DNA of 64,000 nucleotides from Saccopteryx bilineata (Eukaryota > Chordata > Mammalia > Chiroptera > Emballonuridae): assembly GCF_036850765.1 (NCBI RefSeq), contig NC_089495.1:28488875-28552874 (forward strand), read 5' to 3'. The notes beneath the pieces are model-generated. The model was not told where the DNA came from, made no database searches, and worked only from the letters and a program-made list of their open reading frames with translations. The translations under genes and the position numbers were made by a program. Shown here one piece after another: positions 49,010-59,865 of this stretch (position 1 is its first letter; every line of letters starts with the position of its first letter).

Positions 49010-49235
49010 CCCTACGATGCTCAGAGTTCATGTCAGTTTCCCATTGTTGTGAAACAAATTACCACCATCTCAACACCTTAAAACAGCACAAAGTTATTTT
49101 CTTGCAGTCCTGTAGGTCAGAATTCTGGGCTTGTTTTATCTACTCTGAGTCTTATAAGAAAGAAATCTGGGTGGTTGCCAGCCTGAACTCTTACTGCAGG
49201 TTCTGGGGGAGAATCCGCCTGGGGAAATGGCTCTG
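49010..49235 (-). repeat. Old dispersed repeat, first block
   Basis: The text AACAAATTACCACCATCTCA type (near 49053), then TTTTCTTGCAGTCCTGTAGG, then TTCTGGGGGAGAATCCGCCT is the conserved order of an ancient mammalian dispersed repeat. I recognise the order but not the family name. The matching second half lies at 50225. Confidence 0.45.
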
Positions 49236-49696
49236 CTAGGGCACCCTGCTGACCTTGTGTGTATCTACAGAGGCCGTGCAGGCAAAGGCTTAAATCACAT
49301 CTTATCTGAGCCTTGGCAGAATGCCTTGTGATCCTCCCAGAACACAAGAGGGTGGAAGGATGGTAAGGAGCTGCTATGAGGCTATATTTCCTTGGACTTA
49401 TCCTCCCTGAGAAGCTTTTATAAGACAGTTTCTCATCACCTCCCAGGTTATAATGAGGTATGGAATGTCCTGTCCTCCCCGCCCCCCATCACAATAGATC
49501 TGTAAGATATAAAACTGCTTAGCTGTAGTGTAGAATCAGCTACTCAATAATGATATACAGTAAATACTCACTAAAGTCATCAATAGGTTCTTGGAGCCAA
49601 ATGACATATAACAAAACCAGTTTTACTGGAGGCAAATTGATATAACCAAGAATTGAGTTTCTATCGCATCTTATCAACATTATAATCAAATGAGTG

Positions 49697-49910
49697 CCCT
49701 GGCTAGGTTGCTCAGTGGATAGAGAATCATCCCAGCATGCTAAGGTTGTAGGTTTGATCTCCAGTCAGGGCACATCTAAGAAGCAACCAATGAGTGCACA
49801 ACTAAATGGAACAACTTGAGTGGAACAAGCTGATCCTTCTCTTTCTCCCTTTCTCTTTCTCTATTTAAAGTCAATGGGAAAAAATAAAAATGAAATAAAA
49901 TAAAGTGAGA
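49697..49910 (+). repeat. Old tRNA-derived SINE
   Basis: Starts GCCCTGGCTAGGTTGCTCAG, with a decayed B box (GGTTTGATCTC), AAGCAACCAATGAGTGCACA, a pyrimidine-rich 3' part and an A-rich tail. No clear target duplication. Confidence 0.8.
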
Positions 49911-50224
49911 GATGTGTGACTCTTTATAAAAAAAAAACATTATAACAAATGATATTGAATCAAGCATTATTTGGGGACCTGATGTATCCACAATTTGCTT
50001 TATCGCCATCTGATCCCTCTTGCTTTGGTGCATCTTTTCTGGTGTTTGGGTAAAGGACCATAGGAACCAGAGCCTTCGGCTAATCTTCTGTTTGCTGTTT
50101 ATGTAAATAATAAACTGTCTGAATCTAAAAGTGGTCTTGGCCTTGCCTTGTCAGGCGTGCTTGATAGCCCACTTCCAAGCTCATTCAGGTTGTTGGCAGA
50201 ATTCAGCTCCTTGTAGTAGTAAGT

Positions 50225-50580
50225 TGAGAGCCTCACGTTTTGGCTAGCTCTCTCAGCTCCTTACGGACACCTGCACTCAGTATGTTGCTGTCTCCATCTT
50301 CAAACCAGCAATGGAGCACAGTCTTACTTGTTCTTCACATCTCTCTGACTTCTCCCCACCACCTTTTTCTGCCTACATTCAGAAAAAAGTTCTCTATTAT
50401 AGGGTTCATGGGATTTGATTGGGTGCAACCAGATAAAACAGGATAATCTCCCTGTTTTAGAGTCTATCACCTTAAACACATCTGCAAAGCCCTTCTGGCT
50501 TTATTAATTAAATACAGGTTCTGGTGATTCGGATGTGGACATTTTGGTGGATCCACTCTGCCTGCCACAATTAGCACGGA
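50225..50580 (-). repeat. Old dispersed repeat, second block
   Basis: Blocks CCATCTTCAAACCAGCAATG, CCAGATAAAACAGGATAATC and GGTGATTCGGATGTGGACAT follow the order of the distal half of the family at 49010. Together they may be one element separated by about 1 kb, including the SINE at 49697. Confidence 0.5.
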
Positions 50581-51178
50581 TGTTGGTATCCTGACAGACC
50601 AGATTGATCACACTGTTTGGACTTTTGGACTCTTGCTTTGGCTTTATGGTCCACAAGCTTGTTTGTTTGCCACTCTCGGCTGCTCAAGCTACAGTGTATT
50701 GCTCATATTCTTCTATGAACTCATTTTCTTCTCAAAAGGGTCCATTTCTATTTTTTACAACTAAATTCTAACTGATAAAGATACATGTGATTTTCAGCAC
50801 TGTTGGAAAGTTTGAGTGAAATTTCCTGGGCTTTAACATTCTTTTGAAAACAATTACAGGTCACAGACAGGCTTACAAATATCTTCTATGCAACTCTTTA
50901 GTAGAAATGACAGCTCACACCCTCTTTTCTTTGTAGAGACAGTTTCATCTAAGACTTGTAGTATCAGTGTCTATAACTCTCATAGGAAATAATTTCTGTA
51001 TTCCTGACAGTTCATTATAATAATAATAATAATAAAAGATTGAGAAAATAGGTATCCAGATACCAACATCTTACTTCTCAGACACAATGAGACACTTCCC
51101 ACCTACTCCTCCTCTCTCAATGCTGTCCCCAGTCAAGACTGTGTTGCAGATATTATATGGAATTGCAGAGGAGAACAA
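50581..51178. other. Unassigned DNA, no gene seen
   Basis: Contains a short ATA-repeat (51019-51043). Nothing else is recognised. Confidence 0.5.
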
Positions 51179-51183
51179 TCGTT

Positions 51184-51846
51184 TGTAAAGCCAGTAGCCA
51201 CAGCCACCATCACAGCTGCCTGGCCCATGGAGGATCGCATTAGATTCAGATAGACAGTAATGAAACAATGGAACCAAGAACTGGTGGGCCATTACCTTTA
51301 ATCCTAGCTTGCACACGGTGGGTAAGTAAAAACACACACTGGGCTCCAAAACCCACTCATTCAGTGCTCACAAAGCTACTGACTTATCCGAGTTTCCTAG
51401 AATCAAAGGTTTCTAGCTCACTAGCCTTATTCACCTCTGTTCCCCATCTCCTTCTTTCTGCACAAACTGGCTTCTCCTTTAGCATTCTGCCACCTTGGCT
51501 GCTTCTCCTCTCCTCCACGTGGCCTTTATCTGCTCTCCTTTCTCTGCTTTATCCTCTAATGCTAATCTCAGGAACCGAGAGAGAGCAAGCTCCCGGTTTG
51601 CCCCACTTTATAGTGTAGAAATCAAAACTTCTAATCCAATAAACAAATAAGGAAGTCTCTAATACAAAGTCACTTATATGAGGCATGATGGGATTCCTTA
51701 TGAAAGTGCACCACCCTACATCATGTAACAGTCAAGGGTGTGGGCAAAAGCTTAGTTTTAAAACTAAGCCTTAGGCTATAATAACTTTGCAAGCTTACAG
51801 CCTGTCTCCCACACACAATGCAAAATATAAGTGAGCAAACATATAT
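51184..51846 (-). repeat. ERV LTR A, antisense, 5' end missing
   Basis: The left end TGTAAAGCC is the reverse of the family's GGCTTTACA terminus. The body matches LTRs B, D and E in reverse: polyadenylation region, ACCGAGAGAGAGCAAG block, and TATA box (TTTATAGTG on plus near 51607). The first roughly 30 bp of the LTR (right side) are missing and the copy abuts LTR B directly. No gag, pol or env is present. Confidence 0.9.
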
Positions 51847-52619
51847 TGTGAAGCCAGTATCCACAGCCACCATCACAGCCGCCTGGCCCATGCAGGTTTG
51901 CATTGGATTCGGACAGGTAGTAATGAAACAACGGAGCCAAAAACTGATGGGCCATCATCTTTAATCGTAGCTTGCACCTGGTGGGCAAGTAAAACTCACA
52001 CTGGGCTCAAAAACCCACTCATTCAGTGCTCACAAAGCTACTGACTTATCCGAGTTTCTTCAGATAAGCAACCGAATCAAAGGTTGCTAGCTCACCAGAC
52101 TTATTCACCTCTGTTCCCCATCTCCTTCCTTCTCCCTGCACACACTGGCTTTTCCTGCACAAACTGGCTTTTCCTTCAGCACTCCACCATCTTGGCTGCT
52201 TCTCCTGGCCTCCTCCACGTGGCCTTTCTCTGCTCTCCTCTCTAATGCTAATCTCAGGAACCGAGAGAGAGCAAGTTCCCGGTCTGCCCCCATTTTATAG
52301 TGTAGATTCAAAACCTTTAATCCAATATACAAAAAAGGGAAAATCTCTAATACAACATCACTTATCTGAGGCATGATGGGATTGCACCACCCCATATCAA
52401 AAAGGGCGGGAAAGGCTTAGTCCTAAAACCAAGCCCCAGGCTACAAGGATCCTGCCTGCCCACAGCCCACCCCCAACACACATTGATACAATCACACCCA
52501 TCCCAAGCAATCACCTGGGCGACGGGCTTTCATGTGGGCAGCGCCATCTTTAACAAAGTGAGCATAATATATTTTATCTGCCCAACATGTATCATATTTA
52601 CAAACTTATTTGACCAACA
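51847..52619 (-). repeat. ERV LTR B, antisense, complete ends
   Basis: Runs from TGTGAAGCC (reverse of GGCTTCACA) to TTGACCAACA (reverse of TGTTGGTCAA), so it has TG...CA ends and is 773 bp. It keeps a TATA box and all blocks seen in E. Together A and B are flanked by TCGTT (51179-51183) and TCATT (52620-52624), which suggests one insertion of a two-LTR unit. Confidence 0.9.
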
Positions 52620-52624
52620 TCATT

Positions 52625-53233
52625 CAAGATATTTGTTAATTTTTTGGGACTAAAGCTGAAACTAATTACTCCCTTTTAAGACATCATCAGAAGTAATCCC
52701 ACAATGCCCTTCTTCCGTGCTTACTGAAGTACTGTCTATAAACTCCTCTTTAATGCTACCTATACTCTCACCCTCTTCCTGCATGGGACACATTCCCCAC
52801 AGCTTTCTGCTCCTGCAAAGCCTCCAGTGGGCACTTGGATCCCCTCATCTGGAAACCATTTCCTATGCTAACTCTTCATGACTGTGTCTTTGCTGAAAGC
52901 TGGCTCTCTTCAAAGGACTCCATTTCTCCAGTCTGTTCTTAGCTGTAGGCCTTTTATCTCCCTGTCTCTGTCACTCCCCCACACTTGCAGGACCAGGAAG
53001 CAGCATGAGTGCTCTCCTTGCTCCCGCTGCCTCTTCCACACCACTTCTCCCTGCAGCATTCCAGCTCATGTGATAGGCCATCAGGATGTACCAGGGCACC
53101 GCTCCTCATTGCTGCCTCCTACAGACACCTTACTCTTTCTCAATTCATTCCTGAAATGGTGATTCAAGCACCCTCTCCTCAGACTCCGTCTTCTTAGAGG
53201 AGCTTCCTGTGGTCACCCCATCAGGAGCCATTC
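52625..53233. other. Spacer between oppositely oriented LTRs
   Basis: About 600 bp of pyrimidine-rich sequence without an LTR signature. The frame at 52878-53162 is not recognisable. Nothing here looks like retroviral internal sequence. Confidence 0.45.
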
Positions 53234-53238
53234 TACCT

Positions 53239-53767
53239 TGTTGGTCAAATGAGTTTGTAAATATGATATATCTGTTTGCTCGCTTGTGGTTTGTGTTGGG
53301 TATGGGGGACAGACTGTGGGCAGGCAGGGTCATTGTAGCCTAGGGTTTAGTTTTAAGACTGGGCTTTTCCCCACACCCTTGACTGATTGTATGTATGATC
53401 TGGGTGGTGCACTCTCATGAGGAATCCAATTATGCCTCAGATAAGTGGCTTTGTATCAGAGACTTCCTTGTTTGTATATTGGATTAGGGGTTTTTGGTTT
53501 TCTACACTATAAAGTGGGGCAGACCAGGAGCTGGCTCACACAGTTCCTGCTATCACAATTGCAGGGGCTTCCCTGATCCCTTGCCCTTCATGAGAAGAGC
53601 TGGTTTTCTGCTTTTCCCTTGTCTTCTTTTGTGGTTTGCCTGTCTTAGTGAGACACCAATAAATAGGATGGCCCACCATCCTCCTACTCCGCCATTTCTT
53701 TATTGTCTGCCCGAATCCAATGGGAACCTGCATGTGAATGGCCACGATGGCGGTTCCTGGCCTTACA
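53239..53767 (+). repeat. ERV solo LTR C
   Basis: Starts TGTTGGTCAAATGAG and ends TGGCCTTACA, with perfect 5-bp target duplication TACCT at 53234-53238 and 53768-53772. TATA box TATAAAG at 53508-53514 and polyadenylation signal AATAAA at 53658-53663. U3 and U5 match LTRs A, B, D and E, but about 130 bp between TATA and polyadenylation signal are unrelated to theirs. It is 529 bp, against 718-773 for the others. Confidence 0.95.
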
Positions 53768-53900
53768 TACCTCCTCCCCATTTCTTTTCTAACTCATCAT
53801 CATGGCAGTTTCCTCCGTAGCATTTATATTGTAAAACTTTTTATTAATTTATTTTTCATTCATTAAGTGTTTGTTTCTCTTGATAAAATAAGTCAGAGTC

Positions 53901-54459
53901 TGTGGGTCAAATAAGTTTGTAAATATAATATATATGTTTGCTCACTTATAGTTTGCATTGGGTGTGGGAGACAGGCTATAAGCCAGCAAAGTCATTATAG
54001 CCTAAGGCTTAGTTTTAAGACTAAGCCTTTCCCACCCTTTTAATACTAAGATCTTCTCAACACTAAGCTTTTCCCCACACCCTTGACTGTTGCATGATAT
54101 GGGGTGGTGCACTCTTATGAGGAATCCCATTATGCCTCAGATAAGTGGCTTTGTGTCAGAGACTTCCTTGTTTGTATATTGGATTAAAGGTTTGGATCTA
54201 CACTATAAAGTAGGACAGACCAGGGGCTTGCTCTTTCTCGGTTTCTGAAAATAACGTTGCAGCAGAGAGGCAGCCAAGGTGGCGGAGTCCTGAAGGAGAA
54301 GCCAGTTTGTGCAGAGAGAAGGAGATGGGGAACAGAGGTGAATAAGGCTAGTGAGCTAGAAACCTTTGATTCTAGGAAACTCAGATGAGTCAGTGGCTTT
54401 GGGAGCCCTGAATGGAAAGGGAAGTGTTTTCTCACTGTGTGTATTTCTTGCCTACCAGA
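53901..54459 (+). repeat. ERV LTR D, 5' part of a split LTR
   Basis: Starts TGTGGGTCAAATAAGTTTGT and keeps U3, TATA box and most of R. It stops at CTTGCCTACCAG, exactly where the LTR in fragment F resumes with GTGCAAGCTAGG. Target duplication GAGTC at 53896-53900 has its partner at 55939-55943, after F. Confidence 0.93.
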
Positions 54460-55807
54460 TGCTGTTATAAAGTACTGTACCCCATATTCTGAAAGGCATT
54501 GTACCTTACTTTATTGAGTCCACGTAGAGATACCCAGTCCAGATGAATTTTGAAGAGTTTTATTAAAGGAGGAAATTTCAAATATGCCAGCCGCATATGG
54601 CTGACACGGGGCATTAGGCCCAAATAGTGCCGTTCCAATAATAGTTCAGGGGCTGCTTATATACCCTTGATCACATGCAGGCAGGGGAGAACATGACATT
54701 ATGGCACAATTATTAACAAGAGTATAAATTTGTCCAGGGGATATACAGAAACATTAAGACTCTCAATGTAACACAATCAAAGACATTTACAAATCTTTCA
54801 GGATTCCTCTTCCCTTACTAGCATAGAGGTGTTTTACTCTCAAGATTCCAGGAAAGGGAGGAACTACAATCATTGCAAGGTGGTATGTAAATTCTGCCTC
54901 CTATTGAAAAAGAAGAAGTTTCTCAGTTAACCTTAATCCTTTCAGAGAATTTAAAACCAAATGACCCTAGTGTCCTTGTAAGTCAGACTTTTACATTCCT
55001 TTTCCTCCATTTTCCAAGGAAAGCCTGACCTTTTCTTCCTAGAATATTGTTGGGCAGGTAAAATGTATTATGCTCACTTTGTTAAAGATGACACGAGGAG
55101 GCCGTCGCCCAGGTGATATTAATGTGTGTTGGGGGTGGGCTAAAGGCAGGCAGAATCCTTGTAGCCTGGGGCTTGGTTTTGGGATTAAGCCTCTCCCACC
55201 CGTTTTGATGTGGGGTAGTACAATCCAATCATGCCTCAGAGAAGTGACTTTGTATTAGAGACTTCCCTATTATGTATATTGGATTAAAGGTTGTGAAGCT
55301 ATACTATAAAATGGGGGCAGAACGGGAGCTGGGCCGCTCTTGGTTCCGGAGGTTAGCATGAGAGAGCAGAGAGAGTAGAGCCAGCATCGGAAGGAGGCCA
55401 CGTGGAGGAGGCCAGGAAAAGCAGCCAAGATGGCAGAGTGCTGAGTGAGATGCCAGTTTGTACAGAGTTTGTATCTGGGATAAGGAAGGAGATGGGGAAC
55501 TGAGGAGAATAAGGCTGGTGAGCTAGAAACCTTTGATTCTAGGAAACTCGGATAAGTCAGTGGCTTTGTGAGCACTGAATGTGACTGGGTTTTGGATCCC
55601 AGTGTGTGTTTTTACTTGCCCGCCGGGTGCAAGCTAGAATGAAAGAAAATGGCCTATCAGTTTTTGGCTCCGTTGTTTCTTTACCGACTCTCTGAATCCA
55701 ATGCGAACCTGCATGGGCCGGGCGGCTGCTGTGATGGTAGTCGTGGCCATGGCTCCTGGCTTTACAAATATCAATATTAATTTGCAGCTTTTTGGTACCT
55801 TACAACA
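54460..55807 (-). repeat. LTR G of another family, antisense, split by LTR E
   Basis: The outer ends are TGCTGTTATAAAGTAC (left) and, reverse-complemented, TGTTGTAAGGTACC (right), both of the TG...CA type. Antisense orientation is suggested by GAGTTTTATTAAAGG (54554-54568), the reverse of an AATAAA region. LTR E sits inside at 55049-55766. Without E the length is about 620 bp. The target duplication on LTR D/F is not clear. No viral genes. Confidence 0.7.
55049..55766 (+). repeat. ERV solo LTR E, inside LTR G
   Basis: Starts TGTTGGGCAGGTAAAATG and ends TGGCTTTACA, flanked by perfect AATAT at 55044-55048 and 55767-55771. TATA box TATAAAA at 55305-55311. A CACGTG E-box lies in the transcribed part near 55400. 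It is the most complete and probably the youngest copy of the family here. Confidence 0.95.
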
Positions 55808-55938
55808 GTGCAAGCTAGGATTAAAGGTAATGGCCCACCAGTTCTTGGCTCCATTTTTTCATTACCATCTGTTTGAATCCAATGCGAACCTGCATGGGCC
55901 AGGTGGCTGTGATGGTGGCCGTGGCAACTGGCTTTACA
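55808..55938 (+). repeat. ERV LTR F, 3' part of split LTR D
   Basis: Starts GTGCAAGCTAGGATTAAAGG and ends TGGCTTTACA, the U5 end of the same family. Followed at 55939-55943 by GAGTC, the partner of the duplication in front of D. D plus F gives one LTR of about 690 bp. Confidence 0.93.
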
Positions 55939-55943
55939 GAGTC

Positions 55944-56270
55944 CTTGCCTATTTCACAGTGTATTCTCAGCACCTAGAATCGTATCTGACCCTTAAGTGA
56001 AACAGCCTATCTGAAATTGGTTTAAAATAACTCTGCATGTATTTCATAGTTATGTGAACTTGATATTTCACCTAAATAGCCAATTGTTCCGATACTATTT
56101 GTGGAATAATAGGCTTCTTCCTCACTAACATGCAAAATTTTCTCTTTTACATGTTGCATGCGGAACCTGACAAGCTCAGTGAAAGCCTGCATAGTGTCCT
56201 TACAGACTCTGGAACCTAAAGGAAACACACAGGATGGCCTGAAATGGAAACTTTTAAACTAAAAGTGGTT
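55944..56270. other. Unassigned DNA, no gene seen
   Basis: The minus-strand frame at 56022-56228 has no recognised content. Confidence 0.5.
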
Positions 56271-56274
56271 AGTG

Positions 56275-56960
56275 GTGTAGTGAAACCAGCGAGGGTATAT
56301 AGACGTTCTCCACACCAAAGTCCAAATTTAAAAGAGTCTTTTATTCAAAGTTGGCGACTGTATGGAGATCTAAGTCAGTCAAATCATGCGGCCCTGAACA
56401 CAGTTTGAAGTCAGCTTTTAAAGACAAAAATTACACAGATTGAGGAATACAGAGGAGGGGAAGCATAACAGTAAAACAAAGCAGTGAAACAAGCTCTTTT
56501 ACAATATTTATCTATAGAATTAATTCAGGGAGAAAGATTCTGGGAACATCTGCAACCTGACGGAACTGTCTCAAGGCCACGCAGCCTGGGAAACCAGCTT
56601 CAAGGCCAGGGTAGGGAGTCTTTTAGAAAAAGTAAGTTCTGCTAAGAGTCTCTTTGATTATAGAGAAAGTCGATTCTTTTAAAAGTTACTTATGCTAAGA
56701 GCCTTTCTTTTCTACATTTCAGGGGTAGGTAGTCATGTCCTAGTTATTCCCTATCTGAATGAAAGTCAGTGTTTGCTTTGAAGCCTGTCTTGTTTGCATC
56801 TGCAATCATGTTCCTGATAACATAACTTTCCATCTACAATAATGTACCTGATAACATGCCTTTGAGGTGTGGGGGTAATCTTTTTCTGCCCCTTCAGGGC
56901 AGACTTTCTACCAGAGCAGAAACCAACAAACACTTTCATTGTTGTTATTGTCATGTTAAT
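56275..56960 (-). repeat. Possible LTR of a third family, antisense
   Basis: GAGTCTTTTATTCAAAGTTG (56333) reads in reverse as a polyadenylation region with AATAAA, followed on plus by CTTTTAAAGAC and repeated TTTTAGAAAAAGTAAGTTCT/TTTTAAAAGTTACTTATGCT blocks. The composition fits an antisense LTR, but I cannot find matching ends or a target duplication. Confidence 0.5.
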
Positions 56961-57008
56961 TAACTTAACCTGTTTTGTGCCTCCCTATGTAAGAGAGGTT
57001 TTAATGTA

Positions 57009-59605
57009 CAGTGGTACCTTGAGATATGAAAAGACCAATATATGAATTTTTTAAGATACAAGCTGCAACTCGGTCTGTGTTTTTGTTCAAGATCTGAGCA
57101 AAATTTCAAGATACAAGTTGTGATTTGGGAAGCTGCCACTAGTTGGCGCACGGGTCCAGTATCGTATCGGCAGCACAACACCACCATCCCATTCTTTCCC
57201 ACGTGTTACCCACAGAATCAAGTCGAATCTCATGCACTGTAATCGTTCTTGCATCATTTTGCATTTTTTACTAACTTTTTTGTGTGCTATCATGGAGCTG
57301 AAGAAAGTAAGTGTAAAGGTCAGTGGTGAGAAGAAAAGGAGAATGATGTCAATAGAAGTAAAGCAAGAAATAATAGAAAAACATGAGCGTGGTGTACGAG
57401 TGATTGAACTGGCAAGGCTGTATGACCACAATACATCTACAATTTGTACCATCCTTAAACAAAAGGATGCCATCAAAAGTGCAAATCCAGTGAAAGGAAC
57501 TACAATTCTGTCCCAATTAAGGACAAACATCCATGAAGAAATGGAGAAGCTTCTGCTGGTGTGGGTGAAAGAGAAAGAGCTGGCAGGAGATACAGAGACA
57601 GAAACCATAATATGCCTAAAGGCACATATTATTTATGGCAACTTGAAGAAGAAAGAACCATCAACCTCAAAAGAGACAGCAGAAGATACGTTTAAGGCAA
57701 GTCATGGCTGGTTTGAAAATTTCAAGAAAAGATCTGGCATCTACTCGGTGGTGAGGCATGGTGAAGCTGCGAGTGCTGATGTTAAGGCAGCTGAGGAGTA
57801 CATCACACGTTTTGCTGCGCTTATTGCAAAGGAAGGCTACATCCTCTTACAAATGTTCAACTGTGAAGAAACAGGATTGTTTTAGAAAAAAATGCCCCAG
57901 GAGACTTTCATCACTGCAGAGAAGAAGCTGCCAGGCCATAAACCCATGAAGGACCGTCTGACCCTTGCATTGTGTGCAAATGCTAGCGGTGACTGTAAAG
58001 TAAAGCCACTGCTAGTGTATCATTCCGAAAATCCTTGAGCCTTTAAGATTCACAAGATTCTTAAAGAAAAACTGCAGGTTATGTGGCGCGCCAATCCTAG
58101 GGCATGGGTTACACGGCAGTTTTTTATTGAATGAGTAAATCTCGTCTTTGGTCCTGCAGTGAAGAAATATCTTCAAGAAAATAAACTCCCGATGAAAGCA
58201 TTAAAATGCTTTCATCCTTAAAATGCTAATCCTTAAAAATGCTCCAGCCCACCCACCTGGTCTTGAAGATGACATTCTTGATGAGTTCAAATTCGTGAAA
58301 GTCCTCTACCTCCCACCCAACACGACTTCAATCTTGCAACCTATAGATCAACAGGTCATTTCTAATTTTAAAAAGCTTTATACAAAGCACTTGTTCTGCC
58401 ACTGCTTTGAGGTGACCGAGAATACAAATCTAACCCCTTCAAGAGTTTTGGAAAGATCACTACAACATCATGATATGTTTACGCATTATAGACTTGGCAT
58501 GGCAAGAGGTTATAAGAAGAACCTTGAACTTGGCATGGAAAAAGTTATGGCCTGATGTTGTTGCAGACAGGGACTTCAAAGGATTCAAACCAGAGACTGA
58601 GACTGAGGTAGAAGCGTTGGAAGAGATTGTGTCCCTCGGTAAGTTGATGGGTCTGGAGGTAGATGAGGGTGACGTAAACGAGCTTGTTGAGGAACATAAG
58701 GAGGAACTCTCAACTGAGGAGTTGAAGGAGCTACAGATGATGCAACATATGGAGTTTCTGCAAGAGATTAGTAGTGAGGAGGACGTAGAGTCGGAGGAAG
58801 TGATTTCTACAAGTGAAATTCAAGATATGCTGGCAATGTGGGAGAAGCTTTCAAGTTTCATTGAAAAGAAACACCCAGAAAAAGTTTCAACTGGTAGTGC
58901 TTCAGCACTTCTTAATGACACTTGTTAGTCACATTTCTGTAACATTTTAAAAGGCAGGCAAAAGCAAACCTCTTTGGATAGATTTTCATTCAAAAGTCCT
59001 GCAAGTGAAAGTGCTGAAAGTGCAGCCAAAAAGGCAAAAACAGGTGATGATTAAAAGAAAAATACGTAATGTTAAGCTTAGGTTAAGTTTAAAGTTAAGA
59101 AAGTGCATTTTTTACAATTAAGTTTTTGTGGTTTCATTTTAAGTAAAAAAAGTGCAGTTTTAGTTTTGTTTAAAGTAAAGAAAATGCGGTTTTAATTTAC
59201 ATTTAGTGTTAAGGAAGTGTAGTTTTAGTTTACGTGTCTACAGTGCCTGCATCCCTTCCTCCCTCTCTCCTCCTCTGCCATTCACCTCTGTTACCCGCAC
59301 TCGTCTGTCTCCAAGGTAAGAATACAGTACTAAATAACACTTTTTTCTTTTATTTCATATGTGATATTTTGTTATGCATTGCTAAAGTATACATGTGTGT
59401 TTCTTAATTAAAAACATATCTTTTTTTAAAAAAACACATGTCTTTTTTCATAATTTAGGATGGTTTGGGGATGTCTCAACAGGACTGTAATGGATTGTAT
59501 CTATTTCAGTTATTTTAAATGGGAGAAATTTGTTTGATAAACAAGTTGACTGACTTATGAGCTAGGTTACAGAATGAATTAAACTCGTATCTCAAGGTAC
59601 CACTG
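57009..59605 (+). mobile_element. Tigger-type DNA transposon with both ends
   Basis: The inverted terminal repeats CAGTGGTACCTTGAGATA (57009) and its reverse TATCTCAAGGTACCACTG (59588-59605) are bounded by TA on both sides (57007-57008 and 59606-59607), as in Tc1/mariner-pogo elements. At 2,597 bp it has the length of an autonomous Tigger. The transposase it carries is broken. The element lies between two LTR-like fragments. Confidence 0.97.
57292..59054 (+). pseudogene. Tigger (pogo superfamily) transposase, broken
   Basis: The enzyme would cut and paste the element by a DDE/D mechanism. Starting at Met 57292 (MELKKVSVKV), an N-terminal CENP-B/Psq-type helix-turn-helix covers about residues 18-60. 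A second Tc5-type DNA-binding domain follows to about 165, including KASHGWFENFKKRSG. The DDE domain begins at FNCEETGLF. Damage: TAG at 57883 (Trp position), TGA at 58036, TGA at 58132, a frameshift with a local AAAATGCT duplication near 58180-58230, a second frameshift near 58545, and TAG at 58926. The first catalytic Asp is Glu here (NCEET) and the second is Lys (ILKNAPAH); the third (PIDQQV) is kept. The acidic C-terminal tail ends at TAA 59052-59054. Confidence 0.93.
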
Positions 59606-59607
59606 TA

Positions 59608-59865
59608 TACATTTTCACTTTTATTCAGTCCCATAGAGTCTCCTGCTTTGCTTTCTCCTGCCTCCCTAATCCATCACCAGTCCATTTCATGTAACCACTT
59701 TACATCTTCTCCTTCGATTCTGATGTATAAAATAAAAGGTGAAATTGCCATTTGCCAAAGCACTGTCTCAATCTGTTGAGACTCTGCTTCCTGGCAATTG
59801 TCGACAGTTTGGCTCAAATAAACTCATAAAAATTCTTACAGGTTTAGAAGTTGCTTTATGTTGAT
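59608..59865 (+). repeat. Possible LTR fragment
   Basis: TATA-like GTATAAAATAAAAGG (59725) is followed by GAGACTCTGCTTCCTGGCAA and GCTCAAATAAACTCATAAAA (polyadenylation signal AATAAA), a usual LTR U3-R order. Family unknown. It may belong with the piece left of the Tigger, or be unrelated. Confidence 0.45.

Noticed and set aside
54460..55807. DNA transposon reading of the insert, based on inverted ends CTGTTRTAA
   Set aside because: The TG...CA ends and an antisense polyadenylation region fit an LTR better, and no transposase or clear duplication is seen.
51184..55938. Complete endogenous provirus
   Set aside because: No primer-binding site, polypurine tract or gag/pol/env reading frame lies between any pair of LTRs.
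57087..57608. Minus-strand frame of 173 codons
   Set aside because: Antisense shadow of the Tigger transposase.
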